Shown: positions 19,020-29,514, counted from the stretch's first letter. The stretch: DNA of 64,000 bases from Arthrobacter sp. PAMC25284 (GCF_019443425.1 NZ_CP080382.1:1240001-1304000); one strand, 5' to 3'. Made by a program: numbers and translations. The notes: generated by a model from the sequence alone, not told the origin.

Positions 19020-20604
19020 ATGGTTCACAGGATTCCCCTCCGCTTCCAGCTGGTCGCGTTGCAGCTCGGCATTGTCCTGGCGGTCCTTACGGCGGTCGGG
19101 GCGGTCACGATCAGGATGCAGGAGCAGCAGCTGCGCGATGCCTACAAGGGACGCCTGATCGGCGTTGCCGAAAGCGTGGCCCGGCTGCCGTCGGTTGTCA
19201 GCGCCTTCGACACCGATTCCCCGGCCCTGACCATTCAACCCATCGCCGAAGTGATCCGGCAGGCCTCGTCCGTCACCTACGTCGTCGTGACGGACCGGAA
19301 CGGTGTCCGGCATTCACATCCGAATCCGGCCGAAATCGGCCGGCGCGTTTCCACCGATCCCTCGGTTCCGCTCTCCGGGGATATATATGTCGGAACACAG
19401 ACCGGGACGCTGGGAGAGTCCTGGCGGGTCAAGGTCCCGATTCACGACGCCGCGGGGCGCACGGTGATTGGCACGGCCTCCGTGGGCGTGCTGGAGAGCA
19501 CCCTGGCCGAGGATCTGTATGAGGACCTGCCCCAGCTCTTTGGCTGGCTTCTCGGCGCGGCCCTTCTGGGCTCCCTCGGGGCGATGTACATCTCCAAGCT
19601 CGTCTGGCGACGGATCTACAAGCTGGAACCCGAAGACATCGCGGCACTCCTCGAAACCCGCGACGCCATGCTGCACGGCCTGGGCGAAGGTCTCGTGGCG
19701 GTCGACGCCGACGGGAAGGTTGCGCTCGTGAACGACGAGGCACGCCGCCTGCTTGGGATCGGCGGAGACGTCTCGGGTTCACCGGCGATGCAGTGCCTGG
19801 AGCCCGGCATCCACCGGCTGCTGGCCGCCGGTTCCGCCACGGAGGAACTCGTCCTGTCCGGGGAACGGATCCTGCTGGGCAAGGTCAATGCGGCCACGGT
19901 GGACGGCCGTGAGGTTGGCAAGGTCCTGATCCTGCGGGACCGCACCGAACTGCACACCATGTTGCGCGACCTCGACGGCGCCCTTGACGTGACCCAGACG
20001 CTGCGGGCGCAAGCGCATGAGTTCGCGAACAAACTGCATGTGATCTCCGGGCTGCTGGAACTGGGCGAACAAGCCAAAGCCATCGACTACCTGGGGCGGA
20101 GTCACAGCGACGCCGCCGTAGTGAACGGGTCCCCCGCCGCCGGCATCACGGATCCCGATGTGCAGGCGCTGCTGATCGCCAAGTCCACCGTCTGTGCCGA
20201 GCGGGGCATTGAGATCCTCGTGAGCCCGGAGTCGGTCTGCACGCCGGACGGGACCGGAGACATCATCACGGTCCTGGGCAACCTGATCGACAATGCGGTG
20301 GACGCCACGGGCTATGACAGCACCATCGCCATCCGACTGGCTGAGTTCGCGGACGGGGAACGGACAGTCACAGTCGAAGACGACGGGCCCCGGTGTGCCG
20401 GAGCGGGAGCGGACGGCCGTGTTCGACGTTGGGATGACCAGCAAGGAGACCGGGGGGATCAACTCCCGCGGCTTCGGGCTGGCGCTCGTGCAGCGGGTTG
20501 CCGGACGGCGGGGCGGCCGGGCGGATGTCACGACCTCGGCCCTGGGCGGCGCGTGCTTTACCGTGGTACTCGGTCCACACGAGGCGGAACTCCAGAAACA
20601 ATGA
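19020..20604 (+). CDS. DcuS/CitA-type sensor histidine kinase, interrupted by a one-base frameshift
   Basis: Joined across a frameshift, about 527 residues. TM1 is residues 8-31; the periplasmic PAS-like sensor carries YVVVTDRNGVRHSHPNPAEI, the signature of C4-dicarboxylate/citrate sensors; TM2 is about 174-195; a cytoplasmic PAS follows (LGEGLVAVDADGKVALVNDE); the SpoB-type dimerisation helix has H333 in AQAHEFANKLHV. The ATPase domain N-box is LGNLIDNAVDATG. At the C run 20388-20391 one extra C shifts the frame; read past it, VEDDGPGVPERERTAVFDVG and the glycine-rich RGFGLALVQ follow, ending at 20604. It probably senses the TctCBA substrate. Confidence 0.88.
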
Positions 20605-21320
20605 ATCCCATACGCACCCTCATCGTCGATGATGACATTGCCGTAGCCGGAATCCATCATGGCTTCCTGCTGGCCCGGGGCGGCTTCGAGGTCGTTGGCA
20701 TGGCCCACACGGGCCAGCACGGTCTGGACCTGGCGGCCGACCTGCGGCCGGACCTGGTTCTCCTGGACATCCATCTTCCTGATATGACAGGCCTGGACGT
20801 GTTGTACCGGCTGAGGAACCGCCGGCACCCGGTGGACGTTCTGGTCATCACCGCGTCGCGGGAGCTGGACACGGTGCGCGGGGCGATGGCGGGAGGTGTG
20901 CTGCACTATCTGGTCAAGCCCTTTACCTCCCGGGCCTTGAACGACCGGCTCGACGAGTACCTGCTCCTGCGCCGGGATCTCGCCGCCGGACTGTCGGCGG
21001 GCCCGCTGGAGCAGGAGCACATCGACCGCCTCGTTGCCCCCTCCCGCCGGGCTCTCCTCGCCGGAGGAGCGGAGGAACCCCGTGCGGCGGCCGCGCGACT
21101 GCCCAAGGGCCTCTCCCGCCCCACCCTCGATGCCGTCATCGACGCGCTGCGGTCCGGCAGTGCGGATGTCTCCGCGGCGGGGATGGCGCTGCAGGTCGGT
21201 TTGTCCCGGGTCAGTGCCCGGCGTTATCTGGAGTATCTGGTCGTGCAGGGCTCCGTCCGGCTCACGCCACGGTACGGCACGGCAGGGCGGCCGGAGAACC
21301 GGTACGTGTGGAAGCACTGA
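20601..21320 (+). CDS. DcuR/CitB-type response regulator
   Basis: 239 residues. Receiver domain with phospho-acceptor D56 (VLLDIHLPDMTGLDVL), acidic pocket DDD near residue 10-12, and the KPF lysine motif near residue 104. The C-terminal part (LSRPTLDAVIDALRSG, then MALQVGLSRVSARRYLEYLV) is the helix-turn-helix of the CitB/DcuR family. The ATG overlaps the kinase stop (ATGA at 20601-20604), so the pair is coupled. A single open frame running through both genes from 18882 exists only because of the kinase frameshift and is not a real fusion. Confidence 0.92.
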   Translation: MNPIRTLIVDDDIAVAGIHHGFLLARGGFEVVGMAHTGQHGLDLAADLRPDLVLLDIHLPDMTGLDVLYRLRNRRHPVDVLVITASRELDTVRGAMAGGVLHYLVKPFTSRALNDRLDEYLLLRRDLAAGLSAGPLEQEHIDRLVAPSRRALLAGGAEEPRAAAARLPKGLSRPTLDAVIDALRSGSADVSAAGMALQVGLSRVSARRYLEYLVVQGSVRLTPRYGTAGRPENRYVWKH

Positions 21321-21340
21321 TCCGGGACCCGTAGCGTTCC

Positions 21341-21391
21341 TTTGCCACAGGGGGCCGGAATAGGAGCAGCGTTCCGGCCGATTGTGGCAAA
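21341..21391. terminator. Bidirectional hairpin between response regulator and citE-like gene
   Basis: Outer arms TTTGCCACA (21341-21349) and TGTGGCAAA (21383-21391), inner arms GGCCGGAA (21353-21360) and TTCCGGCC (21372-21379). It sits between two convergent genes. The flanking T and A runs are short, so efficiency may depend on stem strength. Confidence 0.7.
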
Positions 21392-21405
21392 CCGCCGTGC
21401 GTGCC

Positions 21406-22239
21406 TTAGTGCCCGGCCCTTCGCAGGATGGACTCGGCGTGCTTGAGGATGGGCCCGTCGATCATCTTGCCCTGGAACTGGAAGACTCCGGTGCCTGCGG
21501 AGGCGGCGGCGTCGAGCAGCTCGGTTGCCGCGGCGATGTCGGTTTCGGAGGGTGCATAGGCTCCGCGGACTACGGCAACCTGGTCCGGGTGGATGCAGGC
21601 CTTGGCGCCGAACCCGGACGCGACAGCGTCGTGGGCCTCCCGCGCCAGGCCATCCAGGTCCGGAATGTTGACGTAAACGGAGTCGATGGCTTCCTTGCCG
21701 AAGGCGCGCGCGGCCAGCAGCACGGTGGAGCGTGCGTGCAGGGCGACGGCCCGGTAGTCACCCCTCCCTGTCCGGCTGGAGGTCCCGCCCAAGGAAGCGA
21801 TCAGGTCCTCGGCACCCCACATCAGGCCCGCCACGTTTGGTTCGGCGGCGATTGCCGCGGCGTTCAGGATGCCGGCGGCGGTCTCACAAAGCGCGATCAC
21901 ACTGAAGTCCGCGAGCGCCGTCAGCTGGGCCGGGTCTTCTGCCTTGGCGAGCATGATGTGCCGGTACGGGGTGTGCTTGAGGCAGTGCAGGTCCTTCTCG
22001 AACTCCTCCGTTCCGGCCGGATTGACCCGGATGATGGTCCTGCTCGGATCGAGTTCGGGGACGTCGCCGTTGGCGCCGAGCTGGGCGAGGATGGCGCCCC
22101 GGGCCCGCTGTTTGTCCGCGGGGGCGACGGCGTCCTCGAGGTCGACGATCACGCCGTCGGACCGCTCGGCAGCTTTCTGGTAGCGCTCGGGACGGTCGGC
22201 TGGGCAAAACAGCAGGGCCGGGCCCATCAATAGACTCAT
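21406..22239 (-). CDS. CitE-like HpcH/HpaI family beta-hydroxyacyl-CoA lyase
   Basis: 277 residues, starting ATG 22239 with AGAGGA upstream and overlapping the MaoC stop (ATGA). Family motifs: LLFCPADRPERYQKA, DGVIVDLEDAVAPADK (metal-binding acid), RVNPAGTEEFEKDL, ALCETAAGILNAAAIA (catalytic Glu) and GFGAKACIHPDQVAVVRGAY. The gene neighbourhood matches the mycobacterial Rv2498c-Rv2504c cluster, whose CitE-like enzyme Rv2498c is reported to cleave citramalyl-CoA and 3-hydroxy-3-methylglutaryl-CoA. By that parallel this enzyme would serve leucine and itaconate breakdown; this is inference from context and family. Confidence 0.88.
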   Translation of the reverse strand: MSLLMGPALLFCPADRPERYQKAAERSDGVIVDLEDAVAPADKQRARGAILAQLGANGDVPELDPSRTIIRVNPAGTEEFEKDLHCLKHTPYRHIMLAKAEDPAQLTALADFSVIALCETAAGILNAAAIAAEPNVAGLMWGAEDLIASLGGTSSRTGRGDYRAVALHARSTVLLAARAFGKEAIDSVYVNIPDLDGLAREAHDAVASGFGAKACIHPDQVAVVRGAYAPSETDIAAATELLDAAASAGTGVFQFQGKMIDGPILKHAESILRRAGH

Positions 22240-22842
22240 GCGTTCATTGTCCTCTGTTGCGGTGTCTTCTGCGCCTCGGCGTGGGCCTCGCGCGTCCACA
22301 TCAGGCAGCTGCGGGTGGCCAGGGCCACGACGTCCCCATGCTGGTTCCGGCCGGTGTGTTTCATGGTGACGATTCCCTGTCCCGGGCGGGTTGCCGAGAG
22401 CCGCTTGCCGGTGACAACGGTTTCCGTATAGAGCGTGTCGCCGTGATAGAGCGGATGCGGGAAGGACACATCTGTCAGGGCCCAGCTGGGCAATGATGGT
22501 GCCCTGCGTCAATTGCGGCACGGACTGGCCCACCACCGTGGCGAGCGTGAACATTGAGTTCATCAGCCGCTGGCCAAAAGGCTGGCCTGCGCTCCACGCC
22601 GCGTCCAGGTGCAGCGCCTGGGTGTTCATGGTCATGGTGGTGAACAGGACGTTGTCCGTCTCGGTGACGGTCCGGCCCGGCCGGTGCGCGTAGACGACGT
22701 CCTCGTCGAGTTCATCGAAGTAGAGACCGCGCTGCTCGATCACCCGGGCAGGACGGTCCGGGGCCAGGCGTTCGGAGCCGCGAGGTTTGGGGTCATCGCG
22801 TTCGGGGTGATCGCGTTCGGACGCAGGTGTTTCCTCAGTCAT
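22236..22842 (-). CDS. MaoC-family dehydratase, interrupted by a one-base frameshift
   Basis: Joined across the frameshift about 201 residues. The N-terminal part has [20 protein letters not shown] (hot-dog fold start with the family's tTxaDi-like stretch) and [20 protein letters not shown]; after the shift come [20 protein letters not shown] and [15 protein letters not shown], typical of MaoC-like hydratases next to CitE genes. One extra G in the GGG run 22478-22480 causes the break, giving a false frame through the citE-like gene. Start ATG 22842 overlaps the scoB stop (ATGA). In the mycobacterial counterpart this position is a hydratase acting on itaconyl-CoA-type substrates. Confidence 0.85.
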
Positions 22843-23600
22843 ACCGTCAGTTCCTGGTCTTCCTCAAAGAGTTCAGCGCCGGTCGCCGCGGCGACGTCCT
22901 CCACCGAGACGTTCGGGGCGAGTTCGCGCAGCACCAGGCGGGACGCCCCGCCATCGGTCACCACGTCGATCACGGCAAGGTCGGTGATGATCCGGTCCAC
23001 GCACGCCCTGCCCGTCAGGGGCAGTGTGCAACGGTCGACGATTTTGGGCCCGCCGTTCCGGTCGACATGCTCCATCATCACGATCACCTTCTTGGCCCCG
23101 AAGACCAGGTCCATGGCACCGCCCATGCCCTTGACCATTTTCCCCGGGACCATCCAGTTCGCCAGGTCCCCGTTGGCAGCCACTTCCATGGCGCCCAGCA
23201 CGGCCACGTCGACGTGGCCGCCGCGGATCATCCCGAAGGACGTTGCGGAGTCGAAGAACGCGGCGCCCTGGTTCACCGTGACCGTTTCCTTCCCGGCGTT
23301 GATCAGGTCAGGATCGACCTCATCCTCGTCCGGGTACGGGCCGACGCCGAGCAGGCCGTTTTCGGAATGCAGCACCACTTCCACGCCGACCGGAATGAAA
23401 TTGGGGATCAGGGTGGGCATTCCGATGCCCAGGTTGACGTACTGGCCATTGTGCAGTTCCTGCGCCACCCGGGCCGCCAGCTCGTTCCGCGTCCAGCCTT
23501 TTTTGTCCGTACCGTCCTGATGGGCGACGGCGGCCAGCCGGTACTCGTGCCGTACTGCCTCGGGCCGGGGCGGGGCATCGGTAAGCTTGTTCGATTCCAT
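22839..23600 (-). CDS. scoB: 3-oxoacid CoA-transferase subunit B
   Basis: 253 residues starting MESNKLTD. The active-site Glu motif is [12 protein letters not shown], preceded by [16 protein letters not shown], and [20 protein letters not shown] is the usual subunit-B block. Pairs with subunit A just upstream (2 nt gap) to move CoA from succinyl-CoA to acetoacetate or a related acid. There is an N-terminal extension of about 30 residues compared with common SCOT B subunits. Confidence 0.93.
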   Translation of the reverse strand: MESNKLTDAPPRPEAVRHEYRLAAVAHQDGTDKKGWTRNELAARVAQELHNGQYVNLGIGMPTLIPNFIPVGVEVVLHSENGLLGVGPYPDEDEVDPDLINAGKETVTVNQGAAFFDSATSFGMIRGGHVDVAVLGAMEVAANGDLANWMVPGKMVKGMGGAMDLVFGAKKVIVMMEHVDRNGGPKIVDRCTLPLTGRACVDRIITDLAVIDVVTDGGASRLVLRELAPNVSVEDVAAATGAELFEEDQELTV

Positions 23601-23602
23601 GG

Positions 23603-24394
23603 CTAGGCTCCTGCCGTCTCTGTGGCGTGGCGGCCGCCGGACGCGGGCACCGCAATCGTCCGTTTTTCGATGCGTTTCTCGACCGCGGGCGCCAGAACCA
23701 CCCGCTGAACGAAGATGCCCGGAACGTGGACGTGCTCCGGGTCCAGCTCCCCCGGTTCCACAAGTTCCTCGACCTCGGCGATGGTGATCTTCCCGGCCAT
23801 GGCGCACAGCGGGTTGAAGTTCATCGCAGTGGCGTGGAAGACAAGGTTGCCGTGGCGGTCGCCCTTCCAGGCGTGGACCAGCCCAAAGTCCGGGGTCAGG
23901 GATTCCTCCAGGACGTAATCGGCGCCGCCGAAGCTGCGCACCTCCTTGGCCGTCGAAGCGATGGCGACGTTGCCGACGGCATCGTACTTCTGCGGCAGGC
24001 CGCCTTCGGAGACCTGGGTGCCAACGCCGGCCGGCGTGAAAAATGCCGGAATGCCGGCACCGCCGGCGCGAAGCTTCTCGGCCAGGGTGCCCTGGGGCGT
24101 GAGGACGACTTCAAGTTCGCCGGCGAGGTATTGCCGGGCGAACTCCTTGTTCTCCCCCACGTAGGAGCTCACGGTGCGCCGGATCCGGCCGTCCCGCAGC
24201 AGGATCCCCAGACCCCAGTCATCGACACCGCAGTTGTTACTGACGGTCTCCAGCTCCGTGGCTCCCTGCCGGTGGAGGGCATCGATCAGGGCCACGGGAA
24301 TGCCGCACAGCCCGAAGCCGCCCACGGCCAGCGAGGCGCCGTCGTGAATATCGGCCACGGCCTCGGCAGCGGTGGCGACAACCTTATTAATCAT
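23603..24394 (-). CDS. scoA: 3-oxoacid CoA-transferase subunit A
   Basis: 263 residues. Glycine loop [16 protein letters not shown] near residue 26, [20 protein letters not shown], and [15 protein letters not shown] are standard for subunit A of succinyl-CoA:3-ketoacid CoA-transferase. Within the operon it would activate acetoacetate made by the lyase step, or transfer CoA to itaconate if the itaconate reading of the cluster is right. Confidence 0.93.
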   Translation of the reverse strand: MINKVVATAAEAVADIHDGASLAVGGFGLCGIPVALIDALHRQGATELETVSNNCGVDDWGLGILLRDGRIRRTVSSYVGENKEFARQYLAGELEVVLTPQGTLAEKLRAGGAGIPAFFTPAGVGTQVSEGGLPQKYDAVGNVAIASTAKEVRSFGGADYVLEESLTPDFGLVHAWKGDRHGNLVFHATAMNFNPLCAMAGKITIAEVEELVEPGELDPEHVHVPGIFVQRVVLAPAVEKRIEKRTIAVPASGGRHATETAGA

Positions 24395-24408
24395 CGTTGA
24401 TCCCTTCA

Positions 24409-24429
24409 GGTCTCGACAGGCTCGACCGG
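24409..24429. repeat. Interspersed palindromic repeat copy
   Basis: Core CTCGACAGGCTCGACC with GGT on the left and GG on the right, nearly self-complementary (TCGA...TCGA). Short elements of this type, with TCGACA and GCTCGACC halves, are common between genes in Micrococcales. Here it lies in the 60-nt gap between the acyl-CoA dehydrogenase and scoA. Only one copy was noticed in the window. Confidence 0.5.
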
Positions 24430-24454
24430 TGCTGGCTTGAGAATCGGGGCCCGG

Positions 24455-25618
24455 TTAGAGTCCCAGTTCCCGGGCAATCAACATCAGCTGCACCTCCGTG
24501 GTGCCCTCCCCGATTTCCAGGATCTTGGAGTCGCGGTAGTGGCGTGCCACGGTGAACTCGTTGATGAAGCCATAGCCGCCGAACACCTGGGTGGCATCCC
24601 GCGCGTTGTCCATGGCTGCCTCGCCTGCGACCATCTTAGCGATGGCGGCTTCAGTCTTGAACGGCTTCCCGGCGAGCATCCGGGACGCCGCATCGTAGTA
24701 GGCCAAACGGGCCGTGTGCGCGCGGGCCTGCATCCGGGCGATCTTGAACGCGATGGCCTGGTACTGGCCAATATTCCGCCCGAAGGCGCTGCGTTCCTTG
24801 GCGTATTTCACCGACTGATCCACGCAGCCCTGGGCTGCGCCGACGGCCAGGGCGGCGATCGCGATCCGACCTTCGTCCAGGATCGAGAGGAAATTTGCGT
24901 AGCCGCGGCCCTGTTCGCCCAGCAGGTTCGCTTCCGGAACCCGGACGTCCTTGAGCGTCAGGGGATGAGTGTCCGAGGCGTTCCAGCCCACCTTGTTGTA
25001 CGCCTTCTCCGCCGTGAACCCGGGGGTGCCGGTGGGCACCAGGATGGTGGAGATTTCTTTTTTGATGCTGCCGTCCGGACGCTGTTCCTCACCGGTCACG
25101 GCGGTGACGGTGACCAGGCGGGTAATGTCTGTGCCGGAGTTGGTGATGAACTCCTTATTGCCGTTGATGGTCCAGTGGCCGTCCGCGAGCCGGGCAGTGG
25201 TCTTCGTTCCGCCGGCGTCGGATCCCGCCTCGGGCTCCGTCAGGCCGAAGCCTGCGAGCGCCGTGCCCGCGGCCAGCATCGGCAGCCATTCCTGCTTCTG
25301 CTCCTCGGTGCCAAAGCGGTGGATCGGCATGGCGCCCAGCGAAACGCCCGCCTCCAGGGTGATGGCGACCGACTGGTCCACCCGGCCGAGCTGTTCCAGT
25401 GCCAGGGCGAGGGCGAAGTAATCCCCGCCCATGCCACCGAATTCCTCCGGGAACGGCAGGCCGAAGAGACCCATTTCCGCCATCTGCGCGACGACCTCGT
25501 ACGGGAAGCTGTGCTCTTCGTCGTGTTTGGCGGAGACCGGGGCCACGACTTCGTCGGCGAATTCGCGGACGGTGTCGCTGAGGTCCTGGTATTCCTCGCT
25601 GAGTTCAAAACTGGCCAT
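24455..25618 (-). CDS. Acyl-CoA dehydrogenase (isovaleryl-CoA-dehydrogenase-like)
   Basis: 387 residues, a usual ACAD length. FAD-binding block FGLTEPEAGSDAGGTKTTAR and WTINGNKEFITNSG, C-terminal block QYQAIAFKIARMQARAHTAR, and MVAGEAAMDNARDATQVFGGYGF. In LEIGEGTTEVQLMLIARELG the usual late catalytic Glu is in GEGTTE context. Located next to methylcrotonyl-CoA carboxylase genes it most likely oxidises isovaleryl-CoA. The start codon lies inside the end of the carboxylase gene (14 nt overlap) with AAAGGAG as Shine-Dalgarno. Confidence 0.9.
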   Translation of the reverse strand: MASFELSEEYQDLSDTVREFADEVVAPVSAKHDEEHSFPYEVVAQMAEMGLFGLPFPEEFGGMGGDYFALALALEQLGRVDQSVAITLEAGVSLGAMPIHRFGTEEQKQEWLPMLAAGTALAGFGLTEPEAGSDAGGTKTTARLADGHWTINGNKEFITNSGTDITRLVTVTAVTGEEQRPDGSIKKEISTILVPTGTPGFTAEKAYNKVGWNASDTHPLTLKDVRVPEANLLGEQGRGYANFLSILDEGRIAIAALAVGAAQGCVDQSVKYAKERSAFGRNIGQYQAIAFKIARMQARAHTARLAYYDAASRMLAGKPFKTEAAIAKMVAGEAAMDNARDATQVFGGYGFINEFTVARHYRDSKILEIGEGTTEVQLMLIARELGL

Positions 25619-27837
25619 GGGGTGACTCCTTTGTCTGGGCTGTGGCTTCCCCGGCTGTTGCTGTGTGGGGTGCGTCTGTTGCGGGATGGATGGTGGCGAG
25701 CACCTGGCCGGCGGCGACCAGGTCGCCGGGGCTAAGGCTGAGGGTGAGGTGGACGGTGCCGGCGAGCGGGGCGAGGAGTTGGTGCTCCATCTTCATGGCC
25801 TCCACTGAGAGCAGCACCTGTCCGGCCTGGACCTGGTCGCCGCTGCCGACGGCCACCGAGACTACGGTGCCTGGCATCGGCGAACGCACCGCCGGGTCCG
25901 CAGCGCCGTCAACGCGTTCGACGGCGGCCAGCACGCGGGCAAGCCTTTTCTCCCGGGTGAGCAACTCAAGGCGGCAGGACCATCCCTCATTGCCGAGGAA
26001 GAGCTCCGTGGGCGCCCCCGGCGTCGGGTTGTCCCCGCCCGGTGTGACGGATCCGGCGTAGACGGGTCCAGACGACGCACGCACGAGCGAATACACCCGG
26101 GCTTCGCCGTCGAGGGTCAGCTCTGCGTGGTCGCGGTCGAGGAACCGAAGTGAGGCCTTGCGCTGCGGCCCGCCGTTGATGGTCACTGTCGCCGCGCCCT
26201 GCCCTGCCACGCCGGACACCTCTATCGCGGCGACCCCGCCGTCGGGCACGCCCAGGCTGACCCGCCGCGGGGCGTCGGCGCCAAGCCGCCAGCCGTCGCG
26301 ACGCTGCCAGGGACCGGCTGGCCGGGCGGTATTGTCGTGCGGCTCCGTCGCCAAGGCGAACAGCGCAGCGGCAACAATCTCAAAATCCCCCGGATGGCGG
26401 AAAGTGAAGTCCGGCATTTTGCGCCCGATCAGGGCCCGTGTCGAGCCGTCCGGCGCGGACGTCGGCGTCGTTGATCAGCAGGCGCAGGTATTCGACGTTG
26501 GTATCGATGCCCAACGCGGTGTAGCCGGCGAGCGCCCGGTCCAGGGTGTCCAGGGCCGCGCTGCGGTCCTCCCCCCACGCGATGACCTTGGCGATCATCG
26601 GGTCATAGCTCGAGGAGATCACCATGCCTTCCAGCAGTGAGGAGTCCACCCTGACCTTGCCATTTGCAGCATCGGGCAGTTCGTCCAGCACCACGACCCG
26701 CCCAATGGAGGGGAGGAAGTTCCGCTCCGGGATCTCGGCGTAGATCCGGGCTTCTACGGCATGTCCGGTGAGGACGACGTCGTCCTGAGCAACGGTGAGT
26801 GCTTCGCCGGCGGCGATCCGGACCTGCCATTCGACGAGGTCGACGCCGGTGACCATCTCCGTGACGGGGTGCTCGACCTGCAGGCGGGTATTCATCTCCA
26901 TAAAGAAGAACTCGTCCGGGGCGTTGTCCGAGACCAGGAATTCAACGGTGCCCGCGCCGGAGTAGTTGACGCTGCGTGCGGCGTTGCAGGCGGCCTCGCC
27001 GATCCTCGCGCGGGTGGCGCCGCCGTCGTTGAGGGCTTCCAGCAGGGGTGAGGGCGCTTCCTCGATGACCTTCTGGTGCCGGCGCTGCAGGGAACATTCG
27101 CGTTCGCCGAGGTGGATGACGTTGCCGTGGTTGTCCGCCAGGATCTGTACCTCGATATGCCGGGGCGTCGTCACGAGCCGTTCCAGGAAGAGGGTGTCGT
27201 CACCAAAGGCACTGGCCGCAACCCGCCGGGCTGTGGCCAGGGTGGAGGCCAGCTCCGCCGGGTCCTCAACGCTGTGCATGCCCTTGCCGCCGCCGCCCGC
27301 GGAGGGTTTGATCAGCAGCGGGAAACCCACGCCGGGCGCGGCCTCGATCAGCTGCGCGTCGGACATACCGGGTTCGGCGATGCCCGGGACCACCGGGACG
27401 CCGTACCCGGCAACGTGGTTCTTGGAGCGGATCTTGTCCCCCATGACATTCAGGGAGTCCACTCCGGGGCCAATGAACGTGATACCTGCGGCGTCGAGGG
27501 CGCGGGCGAAGTCGGCGTTTTCGCTCAGGAAGCCATAACCCGGGTGTACGGCCTCGGCTCCCGTGTCGCGGCAGGCCTGGAGGATCGCCTCGATCTTGAG
27601 GTAGCTCTCGATTGCCGCTGCCGGGCCGATCCGGACGGCGGCGTCGGCCTCCCGCACGTGCCGGGCACCGGCGTCAGCGTCGGAATAGACGGCCACGGAG
27701 CGGATCCCCAGGGTGCGCAGGGTACGGATCACGCGGCAGGCGATCTCGCCGCGGTTGGCCACCAGGACAGTGTTGAACAGAGGAGGCTCGGGCGTTGCGT
27801 GCGGCGCGGAGCCGGTGCCCGTCAGAGGAATAGTCAT
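25605..27837 (-). CDS. Acyl-CoA (methylcrotonyl-type) carboxylase alpha subunit: biotin carboxylase plus BCCP, one-base frameshift
   Basis: Joined across the frameshift, about 743 residues. The N-terminal biotin carboxylase has [20 protein letters not shown], the ATP-grasp glycine loop [15 protein letters not shown], and [19 protein letters not shown]. After a linker the C-terminal BCCP carries the biotin lysine in [12 protein letters not shown]. At the GGG run 26432-26434 an extra G shifts the frame: the expected [18 protein letters not shown] becomes [14 protein letters not shown] and stops at 26380. The ATP-dependent carboxylation of biotin feeds the beta subunit encoded 7 nt upstream. Confidence 0.92.
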
Positions 27838-27844
27838 GGCTGGC

Positions 27845-29452
27845 TCACATCCGGAACAGGCCGAAGGAGGTCTCCGGCAGCGGGGTACGGGAGACGACGT
27901 CGAGCGCCAGTCCCAGGACGGTGCGGGTGTCCGCGGGGTCGATCACGCCGTCGTCCCAGAGCCGGGCGGTGGAGTAGTACGGGCTGCCCTGATCCTCGTA
28001 CTGCTCCCTGATCGGGGCCTTGAAGGCTTCCTCAGCCTCGGCGGGCCAGTCCTCGCCGCGGGCTTCGTACTGGTCCCGTTTCACGGTCGCGAGGACGCTG
28101 GCCGCCTGGTTGCCGCCCATCACCGAGATCCGGGCGGCTGGCCACATCCAGAGGAACCGCGGCGAGTAGGCCCGGCCACACATGGAGTAGTTGCCGGCGC
28201 CGAAGGAGCCGCCGATCACCACTGTCAGCTTGGGTACCCGGGCAGTGGCGACGGCGCTGACCATCTTGGCGCCGTTCTTGGCGATGCCGCCCTGCTCCGC
28301 GTCCTTGCCGACCATAAAGCCGGAGATGTTCTGCAGGAAGAGCAGCGGAATGCCGCGCTGGTCGCACAGTTCGATGAAGTGCGCGCCCTTCAGCGAGGAC
28401 TCGCTGAAGAGCACGCCGTTGTTGGCCACGATGCCCACGGGGTGGCCGTGCAGCCTGGCGAAACCGGTCACCAGGGTGGTGCCGTAGTTCTTTTTGAACT
28501 CGTGGAAGCGGCTGCCGTCCACGAGCCGGGCGATGACCTCCCGCACATCGTACTGGGCGTTGACATCCGTGGGGACGGCACCATAGAGCTCCTCCGGGTC
28601 CGCTGCCGGCTCGACGGCGGTGTCCACCTCCCAGACCGGCGCGGCGGTCCGGGGCAGGGCCTCGACGATGTCGCGAACGATCTGAAGGGCGTGCTCGTCA
28701 TTTTCGGCCAGGTGGTCGGTGACGCCGGAGATCGTCGAATGCACATCACCGCCGCCAAGCTCTTCGGCCGTCACAATCTCGCCGATCGCTGCCTTCACCA
28801 GCGGCGGGCCGCCGAGGAAGATCGTGCCCTGGTTGCGGACGATCACGGTTTCATCGCTCATCGCCGGAACGTAGGCGCCGCCGGCGGTGCAGGAGCCCAT
28901 CACCGAGGCGATCTGCGGGATCTTCGCCGCGGACATCCTGGCCTGGTTGAAGAAGATTCGGCCGAAGTGTTCCTTGTCCGGGAAAACCTCATCCTGCTTG
29001 GGCAGGAAGGCGCCTCCCGAGTCCACGAGGTACACACACGGCAGCCGGTTCTCCAGCGCGATTTCCTGGGCCCGGAGATGTTTCTTGACGGTCATCGGAT
29101 AGTACGTGCCGCCCTTGACGGTGGCGTCGTTGGAGATCACCAGGACCTGGCGGCCGTGGACCAGTCCGATCCCGGCAATCACGCCCGCCCCGGGCGAGTC
29201 GTCGTTGTACATCCCGTTGGCCGCCAGCGGCGCGATTTCCAGGAAGGGGCTGCCGTCGTCGAGCAGGCGGTCAATGCGTTCCCGCGGCAGCAGTTTCCCC
29301 CGGGCGGTGTGGCGGTCCCGGGAGGCCGTCGGTCCGCCGAGGGCAGCGGCCGCGAGCCGGTCCTTTAACTCCCGGGCCAGCCCTGCTTGTGCCTCCCGGT
29401 TCGCGGCGAAGGCGGGGCTTGCCGCATCGACCGTACTGGCAAGTGTCTCCAT
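27845..29452 (-). CDS. Acyl-CoA (methylcrotonyl-CoA-type) carboxylase beta subunit
   Basis: 535 residues, the length of methylcrotonyl-CoA/geranyl-CoA carboxyltransferases. Blocks: [60 protein letters not shown], and [40 protein letters not shown], which are the acyl-CoA and carboxybiotin sites of LiuB/MccB-type enzymes rather than propionyl-CoA carboxylases. It is the first gene of the seven-gene operon, reading away from the TetR gene. Confidence 0.93.
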   Translation of the reverse strand: METLASTVDAASPAFAANREAQAGLARELKDRLAAAALGGPTASRDRHTARGKLLPRERIDRLLDDGSPFLEIAPLAANGMYNDDSPGAGVIAGIGLVHGRQVLVISNDATVKGGTYYPMTVKKHLRAQEIALENRLPCVYLVDSGGAFLPKQDEVFPDKEHFGRIFFNQARMSAAKIPQIASVMGSCTAGGAYVPAMSDETVIVRNQGTIFLGGPPLVKAAIGEIVTAEELGGGDVHSTISGVTDHLAENDEHALQIVRDIVEALPRTAAPVWEVDTAVEPAADPEELYGAVPTDVNAQYDVREVIARLVDGSRFHEFKKNYGTTLVTGFARLHGHPVGIVANNGVLFSESSLKGAHFIELCDQRGIPLLFLQNISGFMVGKDAEQGGIAKNGAKMVSAVATARVPKLTVVIGGSFGAGNYSMCGRAYSPRFLWMWPAARISVMGGNQAASVLATVKRDQYEARGEDWPAEAEEAFKAPIREQYEDQGSPYYSTARLWDDGVIDPADTRTVLGLALDVVSRTPLPETSFGLFRM

Positions 29453-29514
29453 TGACTTCTTCCGTTCCTGGCCCCGTGCCGGGACCGGCGTGGGGCGTTC
29501 GTCCAGGCCATTTC

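Noticed and set aside
25605..27837. Separate biotin carboxylase and BCCP genes
   Set aside because: Removing one base in the GGG run restores the single alpha-subunit chain typical of actinobacterial acyl-CoA carboxylases, including the expected junction sequence.
27713..29368. Open frame of 551 codons antisense to the carboxylase beta gene
   Set aside because: Shadow frame of a strongly conserved gene.
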